64,000 nucleotides of DNA from Dryocosmus kuriphilus (GCA_038277395.1 CM076193.1:175562711-175626710), one strand, 5' to 3'. Shown: positions 1 to 11,929, numbered from the stretch's first letter. The notes: generated by a model not told the origin, from the letters alone. Translations and numbers: made by a program.

Positions 1-40
1 GTCGTTCAGTAAACAGAGACAGACATTATAACTATATGTA

Positions 41-1676
41 TCATCGATTTAGAAAATACCAAGAACCTTCATTTATATATTGTTTTGTATGATATCTTAC
101 TCTTTTCTTTTTAAATGATCGTACAAGTGACTCTCTTTTATGCTTGACTCCGTTTATATTACTTTCTCTCTTGAATGACCAGCATTAATCAGCCATCATG
201 TTCACATCCCACCGTCCTTGATATCTTTTTTCCATTTTCTTGATATCTTGGTGGAACTTCTCTCCCTGCTCCTCACTGAAATCCCCTCGGTTATATGGAA
301 AGTAATCTATATGTGAATGCAAATAATGTAATTTTAAATTCATCAGACATTCTAGTTCCTTATAGTTTTCCAACATTCGATCCACTATTCCCTTGTACTC
401 TACGCTTTTATTATTCCCAAGAAAATTTTGTACAACTTTCTTTAAACTGACCCATGTTGCTCTTTCTTTGTCAGTCATTACAAGAACGAACTCATTATCT
501 TTTAATAATTCACGTGTTTGTGGTCCATCAAAGATACCTTCATTAATTTTTGCATTACTGAGTTTAGGGAATTTTTTCTTCAAATATTTAAAGCACTCTC
601 CTTCTTTATTTAAGGCTTTTACATATTGCTTCATCAAGCCGAGTTTGATGTGGAGGGGTGGAAGCAATACCTTACTGCGATCAAACAGTGTTTCGCGTAC
701 AATATTAGCAGAACCAGCCTCGAAAGAGGTTCTGTTTGGCCATATCTTCGTTATATAGTGCTTCTTGCGATCTCTGCTGTCCCATAAACACAAATAAGAA
801 GGATATTTCGTATTTCCAGATTGTTGTCCTAACAGTATAGTTAAGATCTTAGGATCTCCGCAAATAAGCCAGTTATGCTCAGAATATTTTATTGTCTCTA
901 AAATGAATTTCATCGTACTATATTTCTCTTTTAGTACGGTTGAATGAGCTATGGGATTTGAAGCAAAAACATTAGTGTTATGAAGTAATACTGCCTTCAG
1001 ACTTGTAGTGGAGGATTCTATAAATAGTCTCCATTCTTTGTCCTTATAGATTCCTATCTGGAACTCATTCTTTAACCCTTCCACATTATTGCAATACATT
1101 AATGAAGCTTCCCCTATCATCGTAAAATATTTTCTAAAGTTTTCCTCCCGGTTTCGGTAATATGATATTCTTGTGCCTTTTGAGAGCCAGTTGTTGCCTT
1201 TCATGTATGAAGCTAGATATTCCGCTTTATCTTCAGGTAAATCCAGGGCCCTTACAAGATCATTCAATTCTTTTTGATCTATGACTTTTGGAGTTTTTTC
1301 TTGACCATTAGTATCATAGTATTCACTATTTGTACTCATATTTCCATTATCTGAAGTATATTTATCTCCATCTTTATATTCATCTTCTTTAGCGTCACTA
1401 ATATCGCATGCATCATTGGTTGACATACTTTCCATCGAATCTATTGAGCTGTCGCTTTCATCGTCAATATCAATATTTTCCTCTACTGGTCTTACTAACG
1501 TTGAAACTTCAGGATATTTGATACTCTGAATATTCTTTTTATTAATTCCTGTCACTTTTTTCAAACATATATAACAGTTTGCTGCGCATGATGGCTCTTC
1601 CCAATATGCAGGTTTTACAGACTTTAATTTTTCAGGTTTTTTTTGGAATCTGTGATGTCGCCATTTTATTGGACAT
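41..1676 (-). pseudogene. Arthropod-expanded family protein of unknown function, broken at both ends
   Basis: Minus-strand frame of about 500 codons. I recognise the family from its C-terminal half (a stretch ending GERFHQDI..MEKRYQG, a PPLHIKLGL motif, an internal WDSRDRK motif). It is widely repeated in arthropod genomes and has no assigned function. The main frame (185-1564) is open, and family-like sequence continues upstream in the same frame (WEEPSCAANCYIC) without an ATG. A plausible start ATG lies at 1674-1676 in another frame; a 2-nt loss in the A-run near 1664-1668 would explain the break. At the other end the frame stops at TAA 185-187, where relatives have Tyr after MMAD or MLAD. 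The same frame continues for 47 more codons, rich in Lys/Arg, to TGA at 41-43. Two lesions suggest a recent pseudogene. An acidic Asp/Glu/Ser-rich segment occupies residues about 30-75. Confidence 0.7.
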
Positions 1677-2100
1677 CACAAAGTTCGTATTATATAGATT
1701 TTTCGAATTTACTTCTGACTCAAAAATTTCGTTCTAGAAATAAAAGAAATAAAGGAAAGCACCGGCTGTCACAGACGGTAGATTCGGCACTCCTTAGCAT
1801 TTTAATTTAGACCCAATTTAGATTTAACGTATTTTGGCTATTCATTCTGTTATATATATTCGTCTCGACCTCCGGGTCCCACTAAACAACCCCGAAAATT
1901 GAGTTGAGAGCGTCCGCAACACCCCTTTGGTTGCTTCATCGACTAGGGTTCGTCGTCACCTCCAGTTCAGCGAGGCTTTTACTGTCATGTGACCTCCATC
2001 CGTCTCTTCCCTCCAACGCAGATGTCTTTTTTTTTTAGTTTTGCTGCTTCCGACTTCTAAAGTACCAGGCGGATTTCCCGTTGAAGAAGAAGGGAGCTGA

Positions 2101-2198
2101 TTTTGAGGTCCAAGATACAAGGCAAGCTCCTGTTGAGGGCATATTTATAGTCTTTTGAGGTCGAAGATACAAGGCAAGTTCCTTTTGAGGGCACAAAT
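2101..2198. repeat. Two-copy tandem repeat, period 52
   Basis: The segment TTTTGAGGTC..AAGATACAAGG starts at 2101 and recurs at 2153 with a few substitutions. It is followed directly by the C12 run. Confidence 0.75.
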
Positions 2199-2533
2199 TT
2201 TGGGGTAGCCCCCCCCCCCCTAAAATATTAGGGTGGGATGATTGGTAGTTCTCCCTGCAATATTGGGGTAGAATGATTTTGTCTGCCGAGTTTTTATTTT
2301 GTTTTCGAGGTCCGGGGACATCACCAGCATGCAAAGGCAAGATTCCCGCTGCAGCAGACGATCGTAAGGAATCCAGCCGCCCCGTGCATTCACGAAGCCT
2401 GTCCAAGAAACAAGGAGAGAACGCGAAACCCCGGACGTGGAAGCAGGTTAGAGGCGGAAGGAAGGAAGATCCCGAGGAGAAAAGAACAGGCGACGAGGCA
2501 GACCAATCAAGAGCGCGGATCATCAAGCGTGGG

Positions 2534-2555
2534 CTCTCTCTCTCTCTCTCTCTCT
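2534..2555. repeat. CT microsatellite
   Basis: Uninterrupted CT dinucleotide run of about 22 bases. Confidence 0.9.
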
Positions 2556-3074
2556 AACACATTAGATTCCCCCTCTCTGTAGTTCCTCATTTGCGTTTCA
2601 TCGCCCATGTGGGCACTAGCTTCGGGCATTCGCAATCGAGTACCTTGTAAACCCGACGTTCCGGCCGGTCGAGCTTTCTTCTTCGCTAGTGTATAGTAAT
2701 TCAGCTCTCTCTCGACGCTCACGGAAAGTAAGGTATTTGGGACTTTGATTTTTAACGGCCTAGCCTGGGATTTTTCGTAACTACAATGGAAATTTCGAAG
2801 TAGATTTTGTATTCCCTGGCTGGGCGGTTGACTCCTTTAGTGAATTTTATATTGATTTCTTGTTTAATTGCATTTTGACTGTTCCGATTATGTCACACTG
2901 ATTTTCCCCGCTATGGAGTGCCGAAGGGTGGAGCATATTGCTCGAAATGTATTTTTCCCGTAGCCATGTATATCTTCTGTATTATTTTTCGAACATGTGT
3001 CCCCTCTTGCTCCCGTTACGAACACGACCTTAACCTGTACAATTCGAACCCCTCGTATTTTTCCTGAACGCAAT

Positions 3075-3700
3075 TCCCTTTTTTTGGGGTTAATTCGAGC
3101 CCTGTCCCTATTTTATTGAATTTTATTGCGCTATCATGTTAATTTTGTCGCATTGTGTTCCCTCACCCATTTTATCGAGTCTTATTTGCTGTAATATTAA
3201 TTTTGTCGAATTGAATTCCCTTCTCCTGTTTTATCGAACCTTAATTACCGTAATATTAATTTTGTCAAATGGAGTTTCCCTTTTCTGTTTTATTGAACCT
3301 TATTCGCCGTAAAATTAATTCTGTTGAGCTGAGTTCCCTTCCTCATTTTATCGAATCTTATTTACTGTAATATTAATTTTGTTGAACCGAATTCACTCGT
3401 CCATTTTATCGAAACCCCGTTTATTTTTCCCCAAGCCCTACTTTGCGTATTCGAAAACGGTTTATTTCATCGACACCCACTTATTTATTGAGAATCATTT
3501 ATTGTGACAAGTCCCTATTATGCACTGGAAACCCTTTTATTTGATTGAGTACCATTTTTCTTGTAACGAAAACGACTTATTGTATGTAGCCCCCCCACTT
3601 ACGTATTCGAGACACGCGGTATTTTTTTCAGACCCCACTTATTTACCGAAAAACCGCTTACTTTATCGAACCCCATGTATTTACTGAAAAGCAATTATTG
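3075..3700. repeat. Degenerate minisatellite, period about 58
   Basis: The core ATTAATTTTGTCG recurs near 3138, 3196, 3254, 3313 and 3371, alternating with TTTTATCGAA-like segments. Beyond about 3430 the unit decays into TTTATYGA..CCCC motifs to about 3700. No coding potential. Confidence 0.75.
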
Positions 3701-4700
3701 TATAAAATTTTATGTATGCATTGAAAAACCGCCTATTTAATTGTCGATCGCCTTTTATTCTTTATATTTACTGGAGACTTGTGTTAACTTTCCCTTTATT
3801 CTGTACTTTCTTCAATAATTGTTCAAAGCCGCTGAGACCCTCTTTTATGAATAAATGTCAATTTTTAAGTTTTATAATAGTAGTTGTTCCGAGCTTAATT
3901 AAATGATGTACAACCCATCCCCTCTACCGTAATCTAAGCAATTAGAGACTGAGCCAGTCGGCAAAGCTGGTAGTCCGGAAATGATACTTTTTTGTTGGAT
4001 TTGGATCTACTGTCCTAGGAGGGACTGGCGCCCGCGGTTTTTTTTAGTTTTAGCGCTCTTGAGTTTGAGACAAAATTGAGTTATAGTGCTTTGGAGTTTT
4101 GGGTAATTTTGAGTCTATTGTGTTTTAGAGTTTCGCGTAAACTTGAGTTTTAGCGTTCTGAGGCGTAGAGTTCATTGGGATTCCTTTTTAGTTTCATTTT
4201 CCGGATTGCCTTGTGCGTGACCCAGGTAGACCACACTGTTTTCTCAATTCCACCACCTGAGAAAAAGGTGCACGTCACAAATCATATCTGGTCATCATCA
4301 TATAACAAGCACTACATATCTTGTGTGGCATCCATTTCCTATCTTGGTTATAAATATCCAATCCAAAACAGTTTAGTAGATTAAGTACCCGCGCGTTGGG
4401 GATCCTGGTCCGATCGTAGGAGATTCAACCGTCGTGAGGGTGATAACTCTCATACCTCCTCAGGTCTAAGTATGAGAGCTTTCTGACTTTGACGAGGACA
4501 TTGTCAACTCGTCGTCAGGCACACTATGGCTTCATTCTCACACCCTAACGGCCCCTGCAAGGCAGCGCGCCACGCTGGCTTCGAAACCACATGGGACTGG
4601 AAAGCGAATCATTCTACAAATCTCCTTTCGAAGCAGTTGTCTTCGTCCCAGTATCCCTCGCGGTACCAGGATTTGAAGAATTCAACTATCACCACGTAGA
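3700..4700. other. Intergenic with a short tandem repeat
   Basis: Within 4028-4165 a unit of roughly 45 bases (TTGAGTTTTAGCG-like, followed by GAGTTTYG) recurs about three times with heavy divergence. The rest shows no gene I can support; short frames at 3712-3906 and 4175-4384 resemble nothing I know. Confidence 0.45.
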
Positions 4701-4949
4701 TGTAGTGTTAGTTTAGAAACTGTAATTGGGCTCACCAATGTTGCTATATTACATCCTTCAGCGCAGAGATATTCGGTCAGTCAGAATATAAAAATAATAT
4801 TCTATAAAACTGAGGATTAATTAAACGTCTATCCTCCGTATCACGTTAAAACAGAAGTCCTGAAGCATAGAAAAGAAAACCAATATATCCAATTTTATTT
4901 TACATCTGTATCATACGACGTATTCAGTGTTATTGGCTTTCAAGTTTTT

Positions 4950-5295
4950 TCCTCGATTCGACCTTGAGATGACCTTGATCCAGACCTGATGAAGACCAAC
5001 AGACTTCGGATTCGCACCCAGAGACATCAAAAACATACAAAACGGCATCTTGGCCCACGTTCGTGAAATAATCGTCATTTGACCATGAAATGACCTTGAC
5101 CTGATGGAAAAAAAACGGACCCCGGATTCGGACTCAGCGACCCCAAAAACGTATAGATGTAGTAATTGTGTCTGTTCACAGGTTTTTTCCTCGATTTAAC
5201 CTTGAAATGACCTTGACTCTGAGCTGATGGAGAAAAACAGGCCCCGGATTCGGACTCAGCGACCCCAAAAACATACAGATATGGTGGTCTGGTCA
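4950..5295. repeat. Three-copy tandem repeat, period about 120
   Basis: Each unit contains GACCTTGAAATGACCTTGA, then a CTGATG segment, then GGATTCGGACTCAGCGACCC, then AAAACATAC. The GGATTCG core lies near 5008, 5124 and 5247. The third unit ends just before the duplicated segment at 5330. Confidence 0.75.
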
Positions 5296-5329
5296 CGTGC
5301 ACAGAAAATTTTTTTTTTTGTGGGGCTGT

Positions 5330-6310
5330 GTTATCCAAATATGGTAAGTTTTGTTGCAGGTAACCGTTACGCCGCAATCAGAGTAAAGAATGCATTTGTT
5401 TTTTCTGTGATAAGTATAGCTACTTATTATCTAATAAGGAGCGGATAATAAGCAGGAACATGCTTAAATATGATCATAAAATATATTTATTATGTAATGA
5501 AGGCTTAAAACGAAAACATTTTTCTTGCATTTTTGCATTTATTTTGAATTACTGGTTGAATGTAATTCCTTGTAGGATATTCGTGCGTACGCAAGAAGTC
5601 ATGTATGTCTAGAAATCGTCACAGGTCTCATAATATACAATATTGAGGTAATAATAGTTAAACTTCGAGGAGAAAGGCGATTAAAGAACATGTTGGTAAT
5701 AATTAGTCTGCTGTTTGTAAACTAAGTTGAAAATAAATAGCTCGGGAGTTTCGGGTAACTTTTCAGAAAGACAATGATCAGCTAGTAATACCCGTGCAGA
5801 AATTTCGTTGTGTGGCGCGGATTGGGTGCGCATTAGGCAGAATTTGTCCCCAATCAGGCAACCATATCAGGAACTCTTCCGAAATGAAACGCTCCACCTG
5901 GTCAGGACCATGTTTGTTTATCCATAGTAGGTGCATGATGAGGCCCTGGGCAGATCCTTATCCATTTTCTTACTCCTACTAAAGTGATATTTCGTATTTA
6001 TAAGGTTCTTTTTAATAAAAAGGAAACTTTTCGTTCATCATAACGCTAAATTTATTTAAATAAATAAACTTTATTTAGTTAATGTCAATAATTTTTTACA
6101 AGTTGTATTTACGTAACGTGTGTGAAAAGCAAAGTGTCCTGGCTTTTCCGCAGCTTCCTATTACCGTCCCATTCCTTTGAGTTGTTGAAGACGGCTTTGT
6201 ATGAGAGAATACCTCGTCCTCCCAAATTTTCAAGGAAGCTCACTCTCAAATTTATTCTATTTCGTCCGGCTCATTCACAAACATATTTACAATTCCATCT
6301 TTAAATCCAT
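5330..6310. repeat. Duplicated segment A, copy 1
   Basis: Direct near-identical counterpart at 43858-44860, both beginning ATCCAAATATGGTAAGTTT and ending near CCTCATAGTC. A partial, more diverged third copy is at 13530-13757. No convincing frame; the copies differ by many small indels, so it does not behave like coding sequence. Confidence 0.8.
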
Positions 6311-6936
6311 CCTCATAGTCAAACTTTTGTAAATATCTTCTAGAATTTATATTGTTTTTGAAATTTCTATCGCGGCGTTATAGTAAAAATTATATCAACT
6401 TGCAATTTATACGACCGAATTCCTCTGAATCGTAAAAGATTGTGTAAATTGTGAGACGCTGAAATCAGCTTGAACAAATTATGCAGCCATTTTTTTCCCA
6501 CTGAAATTAACGTATGAAATTATAATATCTCAGGCTGTGACAAACCAGTATTTAAATTTAAAACTTGACAATCTGAATTATTTGTCAAAACCTATTGACT
6601 ATTATAATGAACATCTATATGGACAAAGTTTTTTGTATCAATTTATGTTTTTAGTATTAACTTAAGTTAATTTTTAACTTTTGGATTACCATATACTTAC
6701 TTTGTTTTTAGATATATATCGGATTCCTCTAAAACGTAAAAGATTGTGTAAATAGTGACTAGGTGACATCAGCTTGAACAAGCTGGGGAACGAATGTTTT
6801 CTCCTTGAAGCTACTATGTAAAATTAAAATGCGTTTCTCAAAAATATAATGAATTAATTAGATAACGACTATGGTACGCATATATACGTGAATTACTTCA
6901 TTAATGTATTAGTCAGCTTTTCCCTAAGTGGCAAAA

Positions 6937-6991
6937 ATGAGCGTCGTTTATACTGTGATCTTATGTTTGACGGTTGCCTTTAATAACATAG
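6937..6991 (+). CDS. Putative first coding exon: secretory leader (copy 1)
   Basis: An ATG opens 18 codons (MSVVYTVILCLTVAFNNI) plus one base, then GTAAAT, a good splice donor. The peptide has a short polar start, a hydrophobic core and small residues, the shape of a eukaryotic signal peptide. The diverged duplicate at 53000-53054 has the same start, the same 55-nt length, the same donor and only three amino-acid changes, against three synonymous changes. That suggests, weakly, a real exon of a small secreted protein. I cannot place exon 2 with confidence; the next open frame (7001-7351) may be partly intronic. Confidence 0.45.
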
Positions 6992-7384
6992 GTAAATACG
7001 ATGATCCGATATATCTATAATTTTAAGTGCGCTTTTGTGCTTTCCAAAAAAAAATTTTCCTGTGTAATGCATTCTACCCCAACTGCTTTTTTCGCGACTT
7101 TATCTGAAAAAATAATCCGAAATGAATGTGAACGTAATCGGAATCTAATCTGGCGGAATGCGGAATGTGCGCATTATAAAAAAATGGAATTTAAAGGTAT
7201 TACTATTTATGCTCACATAAAACTTGAAATCCTTAAAGAATCTGTATTGGTTCAAAACCTTCTACAAATAGGAAATGAGTTGGAATCTGTAAAAGTATTA
7301 CGCAAAATGGGTGCGCATACACAGATTATTCTAGGGATGCCTCCAAAATAATGGAAAATTTTTTAATGATTGAAAAATATATAT

Positions 7385-7567
7385 TTCATTGAAAATCCAA
7401 ACCGGTCGGTAACTACGTTTTTCTGTATCCACCGGCACAAAGTATCCAGGAAACTTTCAACTAAAAAAAAAGCTCCAGTAAGCCATTTGTTCCTAATTTG
7501 TACGGTATCAGTAATATTTTGCATTTCTAGGACGATTTGTGTTGTAAAAATATATCGGTTTTAAAGG
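7385..7567 (+). other. Conserved open frame in segment B (copy 1)
   Basis: About 60 codons ending at TAA. The corresponding frame in the duplicate (53437-53625) is also open and stops at the same place. Both share SHL.L.CTVS.IFC..RTI and a final F before the stop. It could be a last exon of the gene whose leader is at 6937, or chance preservation after duplication. No family recognised. Confidence 0.3.
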
Positions 7568-7640
7568 TAAAATTTTAGAGTTTTCCATTTTAGTTTTAAA
7601 TGTAATAATCGGAAAAAAGTGCATATAGAGTGGAGTGTAT

Positions 7641-8265
7641 CGAAAATCCACTTTTTCATGTTTTGGATGATGGGGGGTGCGGACAAGTTGTGAAACTATG
7701 CCAAATGAAAGTACAAAAAGTTTCAGTTCAATCGAATAATATTTACTATCCCCGCCGCGCCCTTGAAATTTTGAAATTTTCATGAAAACATGCAAATTTG
7801 CTCGTAGCTTTACACACGGCGACCCGAAGGTTGGTATGGTAATATTTGAGCTCGAGGGGTCATAAGATGTGTCTCGATATACCATGAAAGCGATTAGTCA
7901 AAGCGGGATTTTCATTTAAGCCCCAAAAATCAGGTAGAAAAATTGTGGAAAATGTGCAATTTTAGTGAAATGTAGCAAATATGGCATACACCTAGGTAAG
8001 CGCCGCAACGAGTTAGGGAATAAGAAATAGTGCCGCGGAGATTGGGTGGGGGGTTATTGACTCCCCACCGAACCCCTGCGTCGCCGCATCCCGACCCCTT
8101 CTCCGCTACTGCGTGTCACTCGCCAGCCGTCCCGTTCCTACACTAGCTTCGTTGTTTTGACTGGCGCGTGCGACGTGCGTCTCATCTCGACTCGTTTTCA
8201 ATTGCTCCTACTTGTTTTGCTTCATCGTTGATTCCCAACACACTAGTCTATTTCTTCTAGATTTG
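7641..8265. other. Non-coding flank of the transposase-like pseudogene
   Basis: The duplication alignment stops near 7640 and resumes near 10583, so 7641-10580 looks like sequence inserted into copy 1 or lost from copy 2. No gene seen in this part. The GC-richer stretch 8020-8200 may be the 5' untranslated part of the following gene. Confidence 0.4.
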
Positions 8266-10399
8266 GTTGAAGGTTTTCCCTAGCCTGTGGATTCTGGCCA
8301 GCATAATGCCACCCACACGATCTTTTACCTGCCCTATACTTGGCGCTCCACGGAGTTTGCTGGAGACTCAACTGCCGACGTTTAAGGATGTTCTTCTGGC
8401 CCGTTTTGACGAAAAGTTCAATAACACGCATGTGAAAGAACTTTCTCCTAAAGACCCTTTCCTGAACGTAGCTAAGGTTGTTGCGACTCAAGTTTTGACC
8501 CTGCATGAAAAGGCATCAATACCAGCTACGGGCCAAGAAACAATCACTGTTAGAATTGTTTCTTCTCATAAAGAACACCAGAACCTCCTTAAGTCATACC
8601 AGAATAAGTGTAGGAAAGACAGTAGTAGATTAAAAAGGGCCGTTAAAAAATTTGTTGAAAAGTCTAATCTACTTTTCAACGTGGCTTTTTGTAAATGCCC
8701 TATTGACCGACCTAATCCGGAGGGAAGTATCTGCCACTGTCTTGATAAGTAAAAGAAAGTTCCGGCAATTGAGAAATTCTTTCTCTTAGACCAAAGGACC
8801 TCACGACAGATGGTTATAGGCCAGGTCGATAAAAAATTAACTGCAGTCCTGAAAAAAGGGACTCTAGGAAGTCCGCGGTGCTGCAACCAAAATCGACAGA
8901 TTTTGATGCTGCTGGTCCATCCAGAACCCCTGAAATACTGGCAGAAAATGAAGCAGACTCTGGTTCGCACGAGGAGTTCAAAAATAAAATTAAAGGAAAT
9001 AACCCAAGAACATCACAGGATAGTTCTGCACTGCTTAATACTGCTCTAGTAAGTGATAGGTATGCCTTGAGCTTTAGACAAACAGCTGTCATAGTCTCAG
9101 CGGTTCTTACAGATGTTGGTCTTATCAGTAACACAGATAAATCATTTGTGATAGATAAATCCAAAATTCAAAGAGTCAAAACAGTAGTTCGCGGTAGTCA
9201 TGTGTCTCCTACTGATGTCTTTATCAAAAACCCACTTCGCGGTCTTTACTTTGACGGCCGTAAGGATAAAACTAGTGTAAAGTAAGAGAAGGGGCAAAAT
9301 ACTACCGGCGCATTCACACCGAGGAACACATTTCACCTGTGCAAGAGCCAGGCTCGTGTTATATTGGCCATGTTACTCCAGCATCGGACACAGTAATTGA
9401 AATTACCAAATGCATCCTCAACTTTTTAGATCAAAATGATGCCAGACAATTTCTTATTGCTGTTGGTTGCGATGGAACGTACGTGAACACCGGATACAAG
9501 GGTGGTGTAATTCGTTTGTTGGAAAAGGAACTAAAACATCCATTACAATGGATCGTTTGTCTCCTCCATTTTAATGAGTTGCCTCTTAGGCACCTTATGC
9601 AGTCTCTCGATGGTACCACCAGTCGTGCTAACACTTTTTGTGGCACAATAGGCAAACAGCTAGAGAAATGTGAAGGCCTCCCTGTATGTAGCTTCAAAAA
9701 ATCGGATGTGGATTTGCCGGATGTATATATTGCAGAGCTGAGTAAGGATCAGAAGTACCTGTATGCCATTTCCATGGTCATTCAATCAGGAGTGTGTTCT
9801 GAGGATCTAGCCAGGCTAGGATCTAGCTAGTAGAGGAATCAAGGTATTTGTCTAAGAAACACCGTGATGTTGTCGACCCGATCATCAGCAATAATGCATA
9901 CTTTGCGCACCAAGAAAATGTTCTTCTATCTATGTTGGCCGACGAAAGACAGGAAGTTAGAAAAATGGCTGTTCAAACAATTCTGTCAAAGAGGCAGCAG
10001 GCTGCAGAAGGCGAGGGTGGAGACACAGAACCACGCATTTTCCGTGTTCCTGTATTAAACTTTCAAGCAACACAGTACACGGAAATGGTGAATTGGCCCA
10101 AATATCAACCATTTGAACCCCCAGTTTTAAGTGGAACAGCAGACGAAGCAATTCAGTCGGGTGTTGAAGACTTTTCTAAGGTCATGACTTGGGTGAGAGA
10201 CTTTCCTTGTCACAGACAGGCTGTGGAAAGAACGGTAAAACTTGTCACCCAAGCCGCAAAAAGCGTGTGTGGTGCAGAAGCACGTGACGGGTACATTAGG
10301 TCCACACTTAGGTCAAGAAAAATTATGCCTAAGTTTAATATAAAGAAAGATTTTGTCGCTGCATCAAGCGCGGACTCGGAATCTGACTCTTCGGAGTGA
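8266..10399 (+). pseudogene. Transposase-like repetitive family gene, frameshifted
   Basis: Reading through four frame blocks gives one protein-like sequence of about 680 residues. Blocks: 8267-8880 (frame 2, in-frame TAA at 8750-8752), 8878-9285 (frame 1), 9339-9830 (frame 3), 9848-10399 (frame 2). Recognisable family motifs are VGCDGTYVNTG, PLQWIVCLLHFNELP, FPCHRQAVERTVKLV and a Ser/Asp/Glu-rich C-terminus. From memory, similar proteins occur in many copies in insects and crustaceans; the VGCDGT..NTG and HFNELP motifs suggest an RNase H-like transposase fold, but I cannot name the superfamily. At least three frame breaks and a stop make it non-functional. Confidence 0.6.
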
Positions 10400-10531
10400 A
10401 AGAGTCCTCCCATTTATGGTTGGTCGGTTGGGATGGGAGACGGCGGAACCCGACTTGTAGCCACCCTCTCGTGGTGGGTTCTGAGCCATTTTTACCCTCA
10501 GGAAAATGGGCGAAGAGCTGCACGTTCATGT

Positions 10532-10553
10532 GGGGGGGGGGGGGGGGGGGGGG
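10532..10553. repeat. Poly-G run
   Basis: About 22 consecutive G shortly downstream of the transposase-like pseudogene and near the point where homology to the second duplication copy resumes. Confidence 0.85.
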
Positions 10554-10689
10554 TCCCTAACATCAACAGATTCGGATTCCTCATGAGATTTCTATGGAAA
10601 TGCACATAGATGATTTCTGATTTGGTCAAATATTTACAAATTTAGGACTTTTCATATAAATATATTCCATTTTCTGGGTAGCAAAACTA

Positions 10690-11016
10690 TTAGCACCTAA
10701 TATTTACTCAATTTTAGACTGATATTTCCGGCAAAATGGGCAATATTGACGCAAATATTGAGATAACATGGACGCAACATATTGATGGCCATTTTTGGCA
10801 ACATTCGCTTATTGCTTTTAATAACAAACATCCGTTCATACCTATCTTCTACGATTGACGACATATTTGTTCTTATAAATAACAATAATTTTAGCAGCTG
10901 AAGGTTGCAAAGACGGCCATGGGATATTCTGCACCATCACGGCTTCAATATGCCCGTCAATATTGCCAGCAATGTAGAAAATATCGGTGCAACATTGATG
11001 CAATATTGGGTGCTAA
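10690..11016. mobile_element. MITE-like element
   Basis: Ends are inverted copies: TTAGCACCTAATATTT at 10690 and, on the other strand, TTAGCACCCAATATTG ending at 11016. The similarity continues inward for about 40 bases, including GATATTT. No coding capacity, about 327 bp. A diverged relative, truncated on the right, lies at 56807-56975. Target duplication is not clear. Confidence 0.6.
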
Positions 11017-11285
11017 TATGGTAAGCACTAAACACTCCATCAGACTGATTTCCTCAGAACTCTCTATCGAAGGGCTTTCCGCCTAGCTGGTTAGGAATTT
11101 GGAGTCAGAAATTAAAGCTTTAGAATGACGAATCAAATATGGTTAACAAAAGAATCTTTACAATTATACTGAAAGTCAATATCAAGCAGTCCTTTTGGTT
11201 CCGATATTGGTTTGACCCGAACGGTTTGTTATGTAAAAAAAATTATGCACTTCAAAGAACATTAGTGCTCTGTTTTTTGTTGCAG

Positions 11286-11929
11286 ATTTAAGTTCACAGT
11301 TCGACTACATACCTAATGACGCCGAAATTCCTGGTGTTCCTCGTTCTAGGTCTTCTTATTCTCCTGCCAGTTCTTCTCCTGACAGGTCTTCTCCTGGCAC
11401 ATCTCACCTTCGTTACAGGTCCAGGTCACCTCCTGATGTTAGATCCATATCTTCTCCTGTACATAGATGCATATCTACTCCTGTTCAGAAATCCATATCT
11501 CCTCCTCGTTACACGCCCTTGTCTCGTCAGGATGTCGAGCTTCTTTATACGGATGACTTTGAATTTATTCGGCTAATTCCCAACAAGAATCCCAATCAGA
11601 TATACGAAATTCGAGAGTACTGTTTTCCTGCCAACCTACCAGTAAACTTGTATGCAGGAGGTAATAATTATCGACCCATGCCAACCTTAACAAAAAGAGT
11701 AATAACAACTTCCGGCGGTGACATCTATGCAATATTGCATTCTAATACAATTCTTCGAGGAATATACAACATGGAAGGAGTGAGGGTGAAATTAAACACA
11801 GTAGAAGCCAAGGCTTACCCATTGACCCCACGAGAAGCCAATGAAACTCCAGTAGGCAATAGCAAAACAATCTATAATAATTTTAGTGTAGTGCGTTTAA
11901 TCCCTCGTGAAATGTATAATTCTCCATAA
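11286..11929 (+). CDS. Terminal exon of an unrecognised gene with an Arg/Ser-rich segment
   Basis: A pyrimidine-rich tract ending TTTTTTGTTGCAG at 11285 is a good acceptor. From 11288 the frame is open for 213 codons to TAA at 11927-11929. The N-terminal third is Ser/Pro/Arg-rich with repeated SSP, RSR and SPP motifs, which looks disordered. The C-terminal 140 residues are more globular (LLYTDDFEFIRLIPNK, then GGDIYAILHSNT, then FSVVRLIP near the end). There are no stops or frame breaks, unlike its neighbours, so it may be a living gene. The first exon must lie upstream, or the preceding MITE/duplication has separated them. No family recognised. Confidence 0.5.

Larger units (their letters stand above)
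1680..3070. other. Intergenic, no supported gene
   Basis: Moderately GC-richer stretch than the surroundings. Overlapping frames on both strands at 2035-2722 have no recognisable domain and cross simple repeats (C12 at 2209-2220, CT repeat at 2534-2555). I see no gene here. Confidence 0.5.
6340..7640. repeat. Duplicated segment B, copy 1 (uninterrupted version)
   Basis: Aligns piecewise to 49386-49960, 52722-53643 and 55631-55690. In the second copy three insertions separate the pieces: a PLE scrap, a DD41D transposon and an ORF1-only LINE. This copy supplies the empty sites. It carries the signal-peptide-like exon at 6937-6991. Confidence 0.8.

Noticed and set aside
2035..2722. Overlapping frames on both strands
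   Set aside because: No domain, cross C12 and CT repeats, and GC-rich composition alone explains the lack of stops.
7001..7351. 116-codon frame downstream of the first leader exon
   Set aside because: Not reported as a gene because the duplicate copy is frame-disrupted throughout this stretch and no clear acceptor joins it to the leader.
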